DNA from: an uncultured Lachnospiraceae bacterium | GTDB taxonomy: Bacteria; Bacillota; Clostridia; Lachnospirales; Lachnospiraceae | Direction of reading: 5' to 3' | DNA: 64,000 nt | NCBI GenBank assembly: GCA_902789265.1 | Contig: CADANR010000016.1 | Location: forward strand, 1 to 64,000 | Shown here: positions 42,123 to 52,894 of the stretch, piece by piece | Position numbering within the stretch: position 1 is the first letter of the stretch | Layout of the letters: each line of letters begins with the position of its first letter | Made by a program: the position numbers and the translations under genes | Notes under the pieces: model-generated | The model's database searches: none | Seen by the model: only the letters and a program-made list of their open reading frames with translations | What the model was told of the DNA's origin: nothing

Positions 42123-42875
42123 TTATAACAGTGTCAGGATCTCCGGCTCTCCGTCGGTGATTAAGATGGTGTTTTCATAGTGTGCGCTCGGCAGTCCGTC
42201 CGCCGTCGTGGTGGTCCAGCCGTCATCATGAAAAATCACATCCGCACGTCCCAAGTTGATCATCGGCTCTATGGCGAATGTCATACCCGGTCTTAACTTT
42301 ATGCCTCTGCGGTTCATTGCAAAATTCGGTATGGACGGATCTTCATGCATATGCGTTCCGATTCCGTGGCCGGTCAGTTCTTCCACAATTCCGTAACCGA
42401 AGGGTGTGATATAATCTTCGATTGCCGTGCAGATATCGTTTAAATGATTTCCTGCAATTGCCTTGCTGATTCCGGCATAAAATGAATTTTCGGTTTCCTT
42501 AATCAGTTTCTCAAGTTCCGGCGAGATTTTTCCGACCGCATGGGTTCTTGCCGCATCGGAATGATATCCTTCATAAATGCATCCGCAGTCGATGGAAATG
42601 ATATCGCCTTCCTTCAGGATTTTATCCTTTCTCGGAATTCCGTGAACGATTTCTTCATTCACCGAGGCACAGATGGATGCGGGAAAACCGTTGTAATGTA
42701 AGAAGTTCGGAATGCATCCGTGTTCCCTGATCAGTCTTTCGGCAATAATGTCAAGCTCCAGTGTACTGATGCCGGGTTTTACTTCTTCCTTCAGCCTCTC
42801 ATGAATCTCTGCAAGTATTTTGCAGGAGTGACGCATTAACTCAATTTCTCTTTGTGATTTAATCGTAACCGACAT
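42123..42875 (-). CDS. map: Methionine aminopeptidase, type I
   Basis: 250 residues from the ATG at 42875 (AGGACAGGA upstream). Removes the initiator Met from new proteins. The five metal ligands are visible: two Asp in IDCGCIYEGYHSDAAR, His in GHGIGTHMHEDP, Glu in AIEPMI and Glu in HYENTILI; HYNGFPASIC holds the substrate His. No N-terminal zinc finger. It lies between adk and infA in the usual order. Confidence 0.97.
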   Translation of the reverse strand: MSVTIKSQREIELMRHSCKILAEIHERLKEEVKPGISTLELDIIAERLIREHGCIPNFLHYNGFPASICASVNEEIVHGIPRKDKILKEGDIISIDCGCIYEGYHSDAARTHAVGKISPELEKLIKETENSFYAGISKAIAGNHLNDICTAIEDYITPFGYGIVEELTGHGIGTHMHEDPSIPNFAMNRRGIKLRPGMTFAIEPMINLGRADVIFHDDGWTTTTADGLPSAHYENTILITDGEPEILTLL

Positions 42876-42957
42876 ATGTCCTGTCCTTTCTGCATTATTC
42901 GGATTGAAAATGCTGCACCGCAAAGTGCTTTGAAAAGTATTTTTATTTTATCCGATT

Positions 42958-43599
42958 CTATCCGAGAATTCCTACAATGTCAGCAAACACATCATTCATA
43001 TCTTTGGTTCCGTCAACCGTCTTTAAAACACCCTTTCCGGTATAGTAGTCGATTAACGGCTGTGTCTGCTCATGATATATCTTTAAGCGGTTTAATACGG
43101 TTTCCGGCTTGTCGTCATCACGAAGAATCAGTTCGGATCCGCATTTGTCGCAGATGTTTTCTACCTTAGGCGGAATATGCACGATGTGATAGGTTGCGCC
43201 GCATGTTACACATGCTCTTCTTCCGGACATTCTGTTTACAATGTTTTCATCCGGCACTGCCACATCTATTGCATAATCGATTTTGTCTCCCATTTTATCC
43301 AGCGCTTCGGTTAATACCTCTGCCTGCGGAATGGTACGGGGAAAACCATCCAGTACATAACCGTTCTTACAGTCATCCTGGGCTACTCTGTCAAGAAGGA
43401 TTTTCACGGTCAGCTCATCGGGAACAAGCTTACCTTCATCCATGTATTTTTTTGCTTCCATACCAAGAGGAGTCTGTCCCTTAATATTTGCCCTGAAAAT
43501 ATCACCTGTGGAAACATGGGGAATCTGATATTTCTCGGCAATCATCTTTGCCTGTGTTCCCTTGCCTGCTCCGGGTGCGCCTAACATAATAATCTTCAT
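42958..43599 (-). CDS. adk: Adenylate kinase
   Basis: 213 residues. P loop [10 protein letters not shown] (7-16), STGDIFR, GFPRT and the LID with four zinc cysteines, CVTCG and CDKCG, as in Gram-positive enzymes. It equilibrates ATP, ADP and AMP. It lies 137 bases after secY; that gap has a 7-bp hairpin GTTCCTT-gcat-AAGGAAC next to TATAAT, a possible internal promoter. Confidence 0.98.
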   Translation of the reverse strand: MKIIMLGAPGAGKGTQAKMIAEKYQIPHVSTGDIFRANIKGQTPLGMEAKKYMDEGKLVPDELTVKILLDRVAQDDCKNGYVLDGFPRTIPQAEVLTEALDKMGDKIDYAIDVAVPDENIVNRMSGRRACVTCGATYHIVHIPPKVENICDKCGSELILRDDDKPETVLNRLKIYHEQTQPLIDYYTGKGVLKTVDGTKDMNDVFADIVGILG

Positions 43600-43736
43600 A
43601 CTGTAACCCTCCTCTTATACTAATAAAACCCCAATTATAGTTCCTTATGCAAGGAACACATAAGTAAATGTTAAAAGCGCAGGGAAGACACACGGTCAAA
43701 ATGACTGTGTGCCCCCATTATACGCGTGTATCTTAA

Positions 43737-45053
43737 TTAATCGTTTAAGAAGCCTTTGTAGTTACGAACCAGCATCTGGGATTCAACCTGCTGTGCGGTT
43801 TCGATGACTACGCTGACAACGATGATGATACTGGTTCCACCGAAGGATAAGGATAATCCGAAGAATCCGTTGAAGATATACGGAATAACCGCTACGATGG
43901 TAAGTCCGACTGCACCGATGAAAATGATGTAATTCAATGCGGTATTTAAGTAATCGCTGGTCGGTTTACCGGGACGGATACCCGGAACAAAGCCGCCTGC
44001 TTTCTTTAAGTTGTTCGCAATTTCCACCGGGTTGAAGGTAATGGACGTATAGAAGTAAGCAAAGAATACTACCAATGCCACATATACCAGTATACCAAGT
44101 GTGTATTTCATATCGGAAAGATTGAACCAGTGAGATGAATTCATGTATTTCAATGCTTCCGACCACCAGCCTGTTCCTTTGTAACCCACCATATTGGAAA
44201 TAATGAGCGGGAACTGTAACAAACTTGCCGCAAAGATGACGGGAATAACGCCGGCGGTATTTACCTTAACCGGGATATGGGTGGAATTGCCGCCCATCAT
44301 TTTATTACCCTGAATTTTCTTTGCATACTGAATGGGAATCTTACGTACTGCGTCACTCAAAAGAATAACGAGAATGATAAGCCCCAGAACTGCTGCAATA
44401 ATAAGTACCGAACTTAAAATTGCTGTAGGGATGGATTTTCCTTTTATGAATTTCTCGAAAAGGTTTACCGCATCCTGAGGGAACGTGGAAATAATGTTGA
44501 TAACAAGGACAATGGAAATACCGTTTCCAACGCCGTTTTCCGTAATACGTTCACCTAACCACATAAGGAAAGCCGATCCGGCTGTCATAGCTGCAATCAC
44601 GCAGATGATTCCGAGTGCATTCCGGTAATTCTCCATAAGGAGTCCCTTGTAACCGATTGCCATTGCACCGGACTCAATAAGAGCAAGTGCCACGGTAAGA
44701 TATCTTGTAATTGCTGCAATTTTCTTTCTTCCGTCTTCCCCGTCACGCTGCATTTCCTCTAAAGGAGGAATCGCAATTGTAAGTAACTGCATAACAATCG
44801 AGGAAGTAATGTACGGTGTAATACCAAGTGCCAGGATGGACATTCTTTCCAAAGAACCACCGGTAATCGCCGTCAGGATACCGCCGTCGCCACCGCCTAA
44901 GATCTGATCCATTAAAGCTTTGATCTGGGTGGGGTCAACTCCCGGGATGGGAATCTGGCTTCCGACACGAATTACGACCATCATCAGCAAAGTGTATAAC
45001 AACTTTTTACGGATTTCCTTGATTTTAAAAGCATTAATAAATGTTTTAAACAC
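43737..45053 (-). CDS. secY: Protein translocase subunit SecY
   Basis: 438 residues, ten membrane helices, the channel of the Sec translocon. Signatures: RVGSQIPIPGVDP near the N terminus, GISIVLVINIIS, and NNLKKAGGFVPGIRPGKPT in the cytoplasmic loop that binds SecA and ribosomes. The start is a GTG that overlaps the rplO stop (TAGTG) behind AGAGGTGATC. Confidence 0.97.
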   Translation of the reverse strand: MFKTFINAFKIKEIRKKLLYTLLMMVVIRVGSQIPIPGVDPTQIKALMDQILGGGDGGILTAITGGSLERMSILALGITPYITSSIVMQLLTIAIPPLEEMQRDGEDGRKKIAAITRYLTVALALIESGAMAIGYKGLLMENYRNALGIICVIAAMTAGSAFLMWLGERITENGVGNGISIVLVINIISTFPQDAVNLFEKFIKGKSIPTAILSSVLIIAAVLGLIILVILLSDAVRKIPIQYAKKIQGNKMMGGNSTHIPVKVNTAGVIPVIFAASLLQFPLIISNMVGYKGTGWWSEALKYMNSSHWFNLSDMKYTLGILVYVALVVFFAYFYTSITFNPVEIANNLKKAGGFVPGIRPGKPTSDYLNTALNYIIFIGAVGLTIVAVIPYIFNGFFGLSLSFGGTSIIIVVSVVIETAQQVESQMLVRNYKGFLND

Positions 45054-45514
45054 TAGATCACCTCTGCTGTTCCGCCTGCGGCCTCAATTTTCTCCTTTGC
45101 AGTTTCCGAAAAAGCGTTAACCTGAACGGTAAGCTTCTTTGTAAGTTCGCCGTTTCCTAAAATCTTAACGCCGTCCACCGTCTGAATACCGGTGTTGACA
45201 TCTTTGATGATGCCTTTTTCGATTAAGCTTTCGATTGTAACGGTATCACCGTTTTCATAGTTCTTATCAAGAACGGATACATTGATTGCAATGATTTCCT
45301 TGGTATTTCTGTTCTTGAATCCTCTCTTGGGAATACGTCTGTAAAGGGGCATCTGACCACCTTCAAAGCCGATTCTGGGAGCACCGGAACGAGCCTTCTG
45401 ACCCTTGTGTCCCTTACCTGCGGTCTTTCCGTTTCCGGATGCATGTCCACGACCGCGTCTGAAATTATTGCTGTGCTTTGAGCCTTCAGCAGGGCTTAAA
45501 TTCGATAAATCCAT
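45053..45514 (-). CDS. rplO: 50S ribosomal protein L15
   Basis: 153 residues from the ATG at 45514, AAAGGAGAT 5 bases upstream. [14 protein letters not shown], the basic [21 protein letters not shown], and [17 protein letters not shown] are family marks. The frame is open for 27 codons upstream, but the start chosen matches the family. The gap to rpmD has a hairpin CCGGTATTCTTT / AAAGAATGCCGG. Confidence 0.97.
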   Translation of the reverse strand: MDLSNLSPAEGSKHSNNFRRGRGHASGNGKTAGKGHKGQKARSGAPRIGFEGGQMPLYRRIPKRGFKNRNTKEIIAINVSVLDKNYENGDTVTIESLIEKGIIKDVNTGIQTVDGVKILGNGELTKKLTVQVNAFSETAKEKIEAAGGTAEVI

Positions 45515-45658
45515 TTCGGATCTCCTTTCTTTGCTATAATCGCCCGGAAAATCCACATAAGCCTTATCCGACATGTCAGATTTCCGGACTCGCATTTTAC
45601 TTAATCTTTCCTCGTATCTCCGGCATTCTTTGAAAGAATACCGGACGGGGTAAAGGAA

Positions 45659-45841
45659 TTATTCGGTAACTTTCAGCATGTAACCTACCTGCTGAATCTG
45701 TCCTCTGGTAGCTGCGTTATCAGGTAACTCAACTACTTTATGCATTTTGGTAAGACCCATTGCTTCCAAAGTTCTTTTGTGCTTCGGAACAGCACCGATG
45801 GGAGACTTTACCAATTCGATTTTTAATGTTTTGTCTGCCAT
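45659..45841 (-). CDS. rpmD: 50S ribosomal protein L30
   Basis: 60 residues from the ATG at 45841 with AAAGGAG 7 bases upstream. KSPIGAVPKHKRTLEAMGL is the family core. It follows rpsE by 33 bases. Confidence 0.97.
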   Translation of the reverse strand: MADKTLKIELVKSPIGAVPKHKRTLEAMGLTKMHKVVELPDNAATRGQIQQVGYMLKVTE

Positions 45842-45874
45842 TTTATGACTCCTTTCGTTATCCAATCATTCGGT

Positions 45875-46387
45875 TTAAGCCATAACTTCTTCTACGGATT
45901 TGCCGCGCTTTCTTGCAACATCTTCCGGATTCTTTACCTGGCTTAAGCCTTCGATGGTAGCCATAACAACGTTCTGCTTGTTATTGGATCCCAGGGATTT
46001 GGTACGAATATTCTTGATTCCGGCAAGCTCGCATACAACACGGGCAGGACCGCCTGCGATGATACCGGTACCACCGGGAGCTCTTTTAAGCAGCACGTTT
46101 GCTGAACCGTATTTGCCGATATAATCATGTGTTACAGAATTATTCTCATCCAATGCTACGGATACAATGTGCTTCATTGCATCTTCTTTTCCCTTACGGA
46201 TTGCTTCGGGAATTTCTACAGCCTTTCCGAGACCTGCACCAACATGTCCGTTTCCGTCACCTACAACAACGAGTGCTGTAAATCTCATGTTACGTCCACC
46301 CTTAACGGTTTTCGTTACACGCTTGATCGTAACGACTTTATCCTTAATTTCTCCTAACTGAGAAGGATCGATAATATTACGCTGCAT
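45875..46387 (-). CDS. rpsE: 30S ribosomal protein S5
   Basis: 170 residues. [21 protein letters not shown] with the spectinomycin-site loop, [13 protein letters not shown], and [21 protein letters not shown] are diagnostic. It lies 20 bases after rplR. Confidence 0.98.
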   Translation of the reverse strand: MQRNIIDPSQLGEIKDKVVTIKRVTKTVKGGRNMRFTALVVVGDGNGHVGAGLGKAVEIPEAIRKGKEDAMKHIVSVALDENNSVTHDYIGKYGSANVLLKRAPGGTGIIAGGPARVVCELAGIKNIRTKSLGSNNKQNVVMATIEGLSQVKNPEDVARKRGKSVEEVMA

Positions 46388-46407
46388 TATTATTTTCCTC
46401 CCTTTCC

Positions 46408-46776
46408 TTAAAACTCAAGACCGGCTTCTCTGGCTGCGTCTGCCAAAGCTGCGATCTTACCCTGATATATAAAGCCGCCTCTGTCAAATACTACGGTGGT
46501 AATTCCCTTGTCGATTGCTTTCTTGGCAATTACCTTTCCAAGATATGCTGCTGCTTCAACGTTATTGGTCTTCTCAAGTTCTGCCTTCACATCCTTATCC
46601 AAGGTGGATGCGGAAACTAAAGTGTTTCCAACGGTATCGTCGATAATCTGAGCATACATATGATTATTGCTGCGAAAAACTGCCAAGCGGGGTCTTTCGG
46701 GCGTACCGTGAAAACGGTTACGAATTTTTCTGTGTTTCTTAACACGAATTTCCTGTCTGGACTCTTTACTAACCAT
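46408..46776 (-). CDS. rplR: 50S ribosomal protein L18
   Basis: 122 residues. [22 protein letters not shown] and [23 protein letters not shown] near the end identify it. It binds 5S rRNA. It is 19 bases after rplF. Confidence 0.98.
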   Translation of the reverse strand: MVSKESRQEIRVKKHRKIRNRFHGTPERPRLAVFRSNNHMYAQIIDDTVGNTLVSASTLDKDVKAELEKTNNVEAAAYLGKVIAKKAIDKGITTVVFDRGGFIYQGKIAALADAAREAGLEF

Positions 46777-46795
46777 TTTTTACACTCTCCTTATC

Positions 46796-47335
46796 TTACT
46801 TCTTACCGGTCTTGCCGACTTTACGTCTGATAGTTTCATCAGCATACTTGATACCCTTGCCCTTGTAAGGTTCAGGTCTTCTCTTGTCTCTGATTTCAGC
46901 TGCGAACTGGCCAACCTTTTCTTTGTCAATTCCCTTAACGATGATGTTGTTACCGTCAACTACGGTCTCAATTCCTTCGGGATCTTCCATCTCAACCGGA
47001 TGAGAATAACCTAAGTTTAAGGTAAGCTTCTTTCCGGATTTGGATGCTTTGTAGCCGACACCGTTTACTTCAAGCTTCTTCTCGAAACCATCGGTAACAC
47101 CGACTACCATGTTATGAATCAAAGTTCTGGTAAGTCCGTGTAAGGACTTCATCTTCTTTAAATCATTGGGTCTGGAAACTACTACTTCTGCGCCTTCAAC
47201 CTTGATTTCCATCTCGGAAGGAAGGACTCTCTCAAGAGTTCCCTTAGGACCTTTTACAGTCACTTTGTTATTTTCTGCGACATCCACAGTAACACCTGCG
47301 GGAATCGCGATTGGCATTCTTCCTATACGTGACAT
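46796..47335 (-). CDS. rplF: 50S ribosomal protein L6
   Basis: 179 residues. [26 protein letters not shown], and the C-terminal [24 protein letters not shown] are intact. It is 88 bases after rpsH, a longer gap than its neighbours, AT-rich with no clear element. Confidence 0.98.
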   Translation of the reverse strand: MSRIGRMPIAIPAGVTVDVAENNKVTVKGPKGTLERVLPSEMEIKVEGAEVVVSRPNDLKKMKSLHGLTRTLIHNMVVGVTDGFEKKLEVNGVGYKASKSGKKLTLNLGYSHPVEMEDPEGIETVVDGNNIIVKGIDKEKVGQFAAEIRDKRRPEPYKGKGIKYADETIRRKVGKTGKK

Positions 47336-47423
47336 GCCCGTACCTCCTAAATATATTGTTTTGTTTGTTTAACAGTTACCTAATGTAAAATACTATCATT
47401 TATTAACTATTGTATGCAGATAA

Positions 47424-47825
47424 TTACCATACAAATGCAAGTACTTCACCGCCGACATTCAGCTTTCTTGCTTCCTTATCGGTGATAACGCCCTGGTTTG
47501 TGGAAATGATAGCAACACCGAGTCCTCCCAAAACCTTAGGAAGTTCATCCTTGCTCGCATAAACGCGAAGACCGGGTTTGGAAATTCTCTTGATACCGGT
47601 AATGATCTTGTCATTCTTGTCAACACCATACTTTAAGGTGATGTGAATGTCCTTGAAATTTCCGTTATCAACAAGTTCATATGCTTTGATATATCCCTCA
47701 TCCAGAAGAATCTTTGCGATAGCAAGTTTCATTTTGGAAGAAGACACATCTACTGTATCATGCTTTGCAGAGTTCGCATTACGGATTCTTGTAAGCATAT
47801 CTGCAATAGGATCGCTCATTGTCAT
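47424..47825 (-). CDS. rpsH: 30S ribosomal protein S8
   Basis: 133 residues. [15 protein letters not shown] and the C-terminal [10 protein letters not shown] identify it. GGAGG lies 8 bases before the ATG at 47825; a second ATG two codons on is possible. It binds 16S rRNA helix 21. Confidence 0.98.
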   Translation of the reverse strand: MTMSDPIADMLTRIRNANSAKHDTVDVSSSKMKLAIAKILLDEGYIKAYELVDNGNFKDIHITLKYGVDKNDKIITGIKRISKPGLRVYASKDELPKVLGGLGVAIISTNQGVITDKEARKLNVGGEVLAFVW

Positions 47826-47866
47826 TGATTTTGCCTCCTTAATTATTCTACGTAAATCCTTTTATC

Positions 47867-48052
47867 CTACCAACTGGATTTCTTAACGCCGGGAATCTCG
47901 CCCTTATATGCAAGTTCTCTGAAGCAAATACGGCAGATACCGTATTTTCTTAAGTATGCATGAGGACGTCCGCAGATTCTGCAACGGTTGTACTCTCTTA
48001 CAGAAAACTTCGGGGTGCGTTTCTGTTTGATCTTCATAGACGTTTTAGCCAT
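47867..48052 (-). CDS. rpsN: 30S ribosomal protein S14, zinc type
   Basis: 61 residues, the short form with two CxxC pairs: CRICGRPH and CRICFRELA. It starts [16 protein letters not shown]. Known as type Z in Firmicutes; it sits between rplE and rpsH as usual. Confidence 0.98.
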   Translation of the reverse strand: MAKTSMKIKQKRTPKFSVREYNRCRICGRPHAYLRKYGICRICFRELAYKGEIPGVKKSSW

Positions 48053-48082
48053 GAAATATTACCTCCTTTTAATTTCCCACTG

Positions 48083-48622
48083 TTACTTTGCAAACGGCAT
48101 GTTGAAAAGTCTGAGTAACTCACGAGCTTCCTCATCGGTCTTTGCTGTGGTTACGAAGATAACATCCATACCTCTAACTTTGTCTACTTTGTCATACTCG
48201 ATTTCAGGGAAAATTAACTGCTCTTTGATGCCGAGTGCATAATTTCCTCTTCCGTCAAACGCATTGGGATTTACGCCTCTGAAGTCACGTACACGAGGCA
48301 ATGCGAGGTTTACTAAACGATCCAAAAATTCATACATTTTGTCGCCTCTTAAGGTAACCTTGCATCCAATGTTCATTCCTTCTCTGATCTTGAAGTTTGC
48401 GATGGAACCTTTCGCCTTTGTAAGAACTGCCTTCTGACCGGTAATGGTCTCGAGATCCTTAACAGCGGATTCCAAAGCCTTTGCATTTTCTTTTGCTTCG
48501 CCGACACCCATATTGATTACAATCTTATCAAGCTTAGGAATTTCCATTACGTTCTTGTAACCAAACTTCTTCTGCATAGCATCAGCGATTTCGTCTTTGT
48601 ATAAATCTTTCAGTCTACTCAC
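48083..48622 (-). CDS. rplE: 50S ribosomal protein L5
   Basis: 179 residues from a GTG at 48622, with AAGGAG 9 bases upstream; this equals the usual Firmicutes length. A GTG six codons earlier (48640) has no such site. [12 protein letters not shown] and [21 protein letters not shown] are family marks. It binds 5S rRNA. Confidence 0.96.
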   Translation of the reverse strand: MSRLKDLYKDEIADAMQKKFGYKNVMEIPKLDKIVINMGVGEAKENAKALESAVKDLETITGQKAVLTKAKGSIANFKIREGMNIGCKVTLRGDKMYEFLDRLVNLALPRVRDFRGVNPNAFDGRGNYALGIKEQLIFPEIEYDKVDKVRGMDVIFVTTAKTDEEARELLRLFNMPFAK

Positions 48623-48644
48623 GTTTGTGTTCTCCTTCACTTAA

Positions 48645-48956
48645 TTAATCAATCTTATCTCCGGTTGCCTTTGCGAAGCGAACCTTCTTGTCACCTTCCA
48701 TGCGGAATCCAACTCTTGTAGTCTTGCCTTTTACAACAAGCATAACGTTGGATGCGTCAATGAAAGCTTCTTTCTCAATAATGCCACCGTTCGGGTTTCC
48801 TGCAGAGGGTTTGGAATGTTTCTTGATCACATTCACGCCTTCTACTTTAACCTTGCCGTCTTTGTGGCTTACTTCAAGCACTTTACCCTGCTTTCCGTTA
48901 TCTGCTCCGGCAATTACCTTTACGGTATCGCCTCTTTTAATCTTCATCATAGCCAT
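48645..48956 (-). CDS. rplX: 50S ribosomal protein L24
   Basis: 103 residues from the ATG at 48956 (GGAGGTA upstream). The KOW motif KRGDTVKVIAGADNGKQGKV is at the start. It initiates 50S assembly. It lies 13 bases after rplN. Confidence 0.97.
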   Translation of the reverse strand: MAMMKIKRGDTVKVIAGADNGKQGKVLEVSHKDGKVKVEGVNVIKKHSKPSAGNPNGGIIEKEAFIDASNVMLVVKGKTTRVGFRMEGDKKVRFAKATGDKID

Positions 48957-48969
48957 CTTGACGTACCTC

Positions 48970-49338
48970 CTATAATACTTCGGGAGCGAGGGAAACAATC
49001 TTCATATACTGTTTCTCACGAAGCTCTCTTGCTACAGGCCCAAAAATACGGGTTCCTCTCGGTGTCTTATCATCTTTGATAATAACGGCTGCGTTCTCAT
49101 CAAATTTGATGTAAGAACCGTCTTTACGACGAGCACCTTTTACGGTACGAACCACAACGGCCTTTACGACGTCACCCTTCTTTACAACACCGCCGGGTGT
49201 TGCATCTTTAACAGAAGCGATGATTACGTCACCAATGTTTGCATATCTTCTTGTAGATCCGCCTACGACACGAATGCAAAGTAATTCTTTTGCACCGGTA
49301 TTGTCAGCGACCTTCAACCTAGTTTCCTGTTGAACCAT
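48970..49338 (-). CDS. rplN: 50S ribosomal protein L14
   Basis: 122 residues from the ATG at 49338 (AAGGAGAT upstream). [33 protein letters not shown] and [13 protein letters not shown] identify it. It lies 30 bases after rpsQ. Confidence 0.98.
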   Translation of the reverse strand: MVQQETRLKVADNTGAKELLCIRVVGGSTRRYANIGDVIIASVKDATPGGVVKKGDVVKAVVVRTVKGARRKDGSYIKFDENAAVIIKDDKTPRGTRIFGPVARELREKQYMKIVSLAPEVL

Positions 49339-49368
49339 GGTAATCTCCTTCCAATCGTTGGGCAAATA

Positions 49369-49623
49369 TTATTTTGCTCTTTCAATGATTTCTGTAAGTC
49401 TCCATCTTTTATCTTTGGAGAGCGGTCTTGTTTCTACTACACGTACGGTATCGCCGATGTTGCACTCGTTCTTCTCGTCATGAGCTTTTAACTTGTAAGT
49501 TCTCTTTACGATTTTTCCGTAGAGAGGATGTTTTACATGGTTTTCTACTGCAACAACGATTGTTTTATCCATTTTATTGCTTACGACCTTACCGGTACGT
49601 ACTTTTCTTAAATTTCTTTCCAC
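49369..49623 (-). CDS. rpsQ: 30S ribosomal protein S17
   Basis: 84 residues from a GTG at 49623, with AAGGAG 7 bases upstream. [21 protein letters not shown] and [15 protein letters not shown] are family marks. The GTG start is supported because no ATG lies nearby. Confidence 0.97.
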   Translation of the reverse strand: MERNLRKVRTGKVVSNKMDKTIVVAVENHVKHPLYGKIVKRTYKLKAHDEKNECNIGDTVRVVETRPLSKDKRWRLTEIIERAK

Positions 49624-49657
49624 AGTTTTGCTCCTTTCTCAATTTGACGAATGCGTT

Positions 49658-49864
49658 TTACGCTTCTTTTGCTTTCTCAGTGATAACGGTCTGAATTCTT
49701 GCGATATTCTTTCTTACTTCTTTGATTCTGGAAGTGTTATCCAACTGATTGGTAGCATTCTGAAATCTCAAATTGAAAAGTTCTTTCTTTGCATCAACCA
49801 AAGCCTGATTTAAATCTTCAGTGGATTTCGCTTTTAAATCTTCAACATATTTATTCGTCTTCAT
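49658..49864 (-). CDS. rpmC: 50S ribosomal protein L29
   Basis: 68 residues from the ATG at 49864, one base after the rplP stop. [14 protein letters not shown] and the family helix [16 protein letters not shown] followed by IARIQTVI identify it. It lies near the peptide exit of the 50S subunit. Confidence 0.97.
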   Translation of the reverse strand: MKTNKYVEDLKAKSTEDLNQALVDAKKELFNLRFQNATNQLDNTSRIKEVRKNIARIQTVITEKAKEA

Positions 49865-49865
49865 T

Positions 49866-50291
49866 CTATACACCGCCTTCCAAATCTGCCTTAGAAACAA
49901 TCTTGCACTTGCAAGGAAGTTTGTGGGATGCAAGACGTAATGCTTCTTTTGCAACCTCTTCGCTTACGCCGGAGATTTCGAACATTACACGTCCGGGTTT
50001 TACAACCGCTACCCAGTACTCAACAGTTCCTTTACCGGAACCCATACGTGTTTCAGCAGGTTTCGTAGTGATGGGCTTATCAGGGAAGATCTTGATCCAA
50101 ACCTGACCGCCACGCTTAATATAACGGGTCATTGCAACACGGGCTGCCTCAATCTGATTGGACTTAATCCAGCAGGGTTCTGTTGCTACAAGTCCGAATT
50201 CACCATAACTGATGGTATTTCCACGAAGCGCCTTTCCGGTCATGGTACCGCGGAACTGTTTACGACGCTTTACTCTTTTCGGCATTAACAT
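49866..50291 (-). CDS. rplP: 50S ribosomal protein L16
   Basis: 141 residues. [36 protein letters not shown] and [18 protein letters not shown] are diagnostic. The ATG overlaps the rpsC stop (TAATG) behind GGGGGAG. Confidence 0.98.
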   Translation of the reverse strand: MLMPKRVKRRKQFRGTMTGKALRGNTISYGEFGLVATEPCWIKSNQIEAARVAMTRYIKRGGQVWIKIFPDKPITTKPAETRMGSGKGTVEYWVAVVKPGRVMFEISGVSEEVAKEALRLASHKLPCKCKIVSKADLEGGV

Positions 50292-50947
50292 TATTTATCT
50301 CCCCCTTCCTTTTCTTCTTTGGTGGGAAGGATTTCACCCTTGTAGATCCATACCTTAACACCAAGTTTTCCGTAGGTGGTATCTGCTTCTGCAAAACCAT
50401 AATCGATGTCGGCACGAAGTGTCTGAAGAGGAATGGTTCCGTCGCTGTATGTTTCGGAACGAGCCATATCAGCACCGCCTAAACGTCCGGAAACGGAAGC
50501 TTTGATTCCGAGCGCACCGCTCTTCATGGTTCTTCCCATGCAGGACTTCATTGCTCTACGGAAGGAAACACGGTTCTCAAGCTGAGCTGCGATGTTCTCT
50601 GCAACAAGCTGAGCATCCTTATCCGGCTTCTTAATCTCTTCTACATCAACTGTAACGTCCTTGCCGGTCATTTTCTGAAGTTCCTTCTTGGTTACTTCAA
50701 CGTCTGCACCGCCCTTACCGATTACGACACCGGGCTTTGCTGTGTAAACTTTAACCTTCACCTTGTTGGACTTTCTCTCAATTGTGATGTCGCTTACACC
50801 GGCCTGAAACAATTTTTTCTTTAAATATTTTCTGATATTGTAATCTTCTACTAAATTGTCTGCGAAATCAGAATCTGCATACCAGGTAGAACTCCAATCC
50901 TTGATTACGCCAACTCTTATTCCATGAGGATTAACTTTCTGTCCCAT
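50291..50947 (-). CDS. rpsC: 30S ribosomal protein S3
   Basis: 218 residues from the ATG at 50947 (TAGGAGGAA upstream). [18 protein letters not shown], the KH motif PGVVIGKGG and the C-terminal [23 protein letters not shown] are split across the protein as expected. It guards the mRNA entry. Confidence 0.98.
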   Translation of the reverse strand: MGQKVNPHGIRVGVIKDWSSTWYADSDFADNLVEDYNIRKYLKKKLFQAGVSDITIERKSNKVKVKVYTAKPGVVIGKGGADVEVTKKELQKMTGKDVTVDVEEIKKPDKDAQLVAENIAAQLENRVSFRRAMKSCMGRTMKSGALGIKASVSGRLGGADMARSETYSDGTIPLQTLRADIDYGFAEADTTYGKLGVKVWIYKGEILPTKEEKEGGDK

Positions 50948-50957
50948 TCTATTCCTC

Positions 50958-51359
50958 CTATCTCTCGTCAAGCACGATGGTAATGTTGCTCATTCTCTTC
51001 TCGATTCTGTAAGCTCTACCCTGTGCCCTCGGTCTGATTCTCTTCATTGTCGGTCCCTTGTCTGCGTAGCAGGCTGCAACATAGAGCTTATCAGCGCTCA
51101 TACCGTTGTTGTTCTCTGCGTTTGCGATAGCGGACTGCAATAACTTCTTGATAATGCTTGAAGCATATCTGGGATTGTACTCAAGGATTGCGAGTGCGGT
51201 CTGCACATCTTTTCCTCTGATTGCATCCAATACGAAGCATGCTTTCTGAACGGAAACTCTTGCATAAGATAACTTAGCACTGGGTCTTGTTTCCTTCTGG
51301 TTAGCATTTCTTTCACGTTTGTATTTGGATCTGCTTAACTGCTTTTCATTTACTTCCAT
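50958..51359 (-). CDS. rplV: 50S ribosomal protein L22
   Basis: 133 residues. A basic N-terminal extension ([16 protein letters not shown]) precedes the core [22 protein letters not shown]-type and [14 protein letters not shown] segments follow. The extension makes it longer than the usual 110. It lines the peptide tunnel. Confidence 0.97.
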   Translation of the reverse strand: MEVNEKQLSRSKYKRERNANQKETRPSAKLSYARVSVQKACFVLDAIRGKDVQTALAILEYNPRYASSIIKKLLQSAIANAENNNGMSADKLYVAACYADKGPTMKRIRPRAQGRAYRIEKRMSNITIVLDER

Positions 51360-51384
51360 TTGGAAAACCTCCTTTCAAGTTATC

Positions 51385-51666
51385 TTATTTCACTTTGGAC
51401 TTCTTCTCGTCTTTGCCGTGGCCTCTGAAGGTTCTTGTGGCAACGAACTCGCCGAGCTTATGTCCAACCATATCTTCTGTTACATATACAGGCACATGCT
51501 TTCTTCCGTCATGAACCGCAATCGTATGTCCTACAAAGGAAGGAAAGATTGTGGATCTGCGGGACCAAGTCTTGATAACCTGCTTATTTCCAGCTGCATT
51601 CATTTCATCAACCTTCTTAAGAAGGGATGCATCTGCAAAAGGTCCTTTTTTCAATGATCTAGCCAT
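51385..51666 (-). CDS. rpsS: 30S ribosomal protein S19
   Basis: 93 residues. [39 protein letters not shown] and [19 protein letters not shown] are diagnostic. It lies 20 bases after rplB. Confidence 0.98.
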   Translation of the reverse strand: MARSLKKGPFADASLLKKVDEMNAAGNKQVIKTWSRRSTIFPSFVGHTIAVHDGRKHVPVYVTEDMVGHKLGEFVATRTFRGHGKDEKKSKVK

Positions 51667-51686
51667 TTGTTTTTTTCCTCCTAATC

Positions 51687-52529
51687 CTACTTAATACCGC
51701 GTCCGTCTCTTCTTCTTACGATGAGCTTGTTAGACTGTTTCTTCTTCTTACGTGTCTTCAAGCCCAAAGCGGGTTTGCCCCAAGGTGTGCAAGGACCGGG
51801 ACGTCCGATACCTGCTTTACCTTCACCACCACCGTGAGGGTGATCGTTGGGGTTCATTACGGAACCGCGAACTGTAGGTCTGATACCCATATGGCGCTTA
51901 CGACCAGCTTTACCGATATTGATAAGGTTGTGGTCAACATTTCCTACAACACCGATCGTAGCTCTGCATCCTAAAGGAACCATTCTCATTTCGCCGGAAG
52001 GAAGACGAAGTGTTGCGTACTTTCCTTCTTTAGCCATAAGCTGTGCAGAGTTTCCTGCGGAACGAACAAGCTGTCCGCCTTTTCCCAAGTGAAGCTCAAT
52101 GTTGTGAACCTGAGTACCTACGGGAATGAGTTCAAGGGGAAGGCAGTTACCGATTCTTACTTCGGCTTCCGGTCCGTTCATGATCTTCATGCCGTCCTTA
52201 AGTCCTTCGGGAGCAAGGATGTATGCCTTTTCTCCATCCGCATAAGTGATAAGAGCGATATTCGCCGTTCTGTTCGGATCATATTCGATACCGCTTACTA
52301 CAGCGGGGATACCGTCTTTATATCTCTTGAAATCTACGATTCTGTATTTCCTTCTGTTACCGCCACCGCGATGTCTTACTGTGATTTTACCCTGATTGTT
52401 ACGTCCGGCATTCTTTGCTTTTGAAACGACCAAAGATTTCTCGGGAGTCTTCTTGGTGATTTCAGAGAAGTCGGAACCCGTCATGTTTCTTCTGGACGGG
52501 GTATAGGGATTATATGATTTAATACCCAT
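51687..52529 (-). CDS. rplB: 50S ribosomal protein L2
   Basis: 280 residues. [18 protein letters not shown], the RNA-binding [18 protein letters not shown] and the C-terminal [20 protein letters not shown] with the peptidyl-transferase-linked His are present. It lies 65 bases after rplW. Confidence 0.98.
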   Translation of the reverse strand: MGIKSYNPYTPSRRNMTGSDFSEITKKTPEKSLVVSKAKNAGRNNQGKITVRHRGGGNRRKYRIVDFKRYKDGIPAVVSGIEYDPNRTANIALITYADGEKAYILAPEGLKDGMKIMNGPEAEVRIGNCLPLELIPVGTQVHNIELHLGKGGQLVRSAGNSAQLMAKEGKYATLRLPSGEMRMVPLGCRATIGVVGNVDHNLINIGKAGRKRHMGIRPTVRGSVMNPNDHPHGGGEGKAGIGRPGPCTPWGKPALGLKTRKKKKQSNKLIVRRRDGRGIK

Positions 52530-52594
52530 TGTTCTATCTCCTTTTCTTAACTTTATTTATCATCATGCTTCATTGCATATAGTCGAGACGATTC

Positions 52595-52894
52595 TTAGAT
52601 TCCGGAGAACAGCTCGATGTCCTTGCTGTCTTCTGTTAAGGTTACGATTGCCTTCTTCGTCTCTGCGGTCTTACCGTAAACATTACCGCGGCGCTTGTTC
52701 TTGCCTTCGCAGTTTAAGGTGTTTACTTTCTTTACGACTGTTCCCGGGAACATCTTCTCTACCGCATCTTTGATCTGAGTCTTGCTGGACTGCTTGCTAA
52801 CTAAGAATGTGTATTTCTTCTCACCCATGCCGGCCATACTCTTTTCGGTAACTACCGGTTTAAGGATTACGTCATAGTACTTAATATCTGCCAT
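52595..52894 (-). CDS. rplW: 50S ribosomal protein L23
   Basis: 99 residues. DVILKPVVTEKSMAGMGEKK and FPGTVVKKVNTLNCEGKNKR identify it. The ATG overlaps the rplD stop (TAATG). It is the docking site of trigger factor and SRP at the exit tunnel. Confidence 0.98.
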   Translation of the reverse strand: MADIKYYDVILKPVVTEKSMAGMGEKKYTFLVSKQSSKTQIKDAVEKMFPGTVVKKVNTLNCEGKNKRRGNVYGKTAETKKAIVTLTEDSKDIELFSGI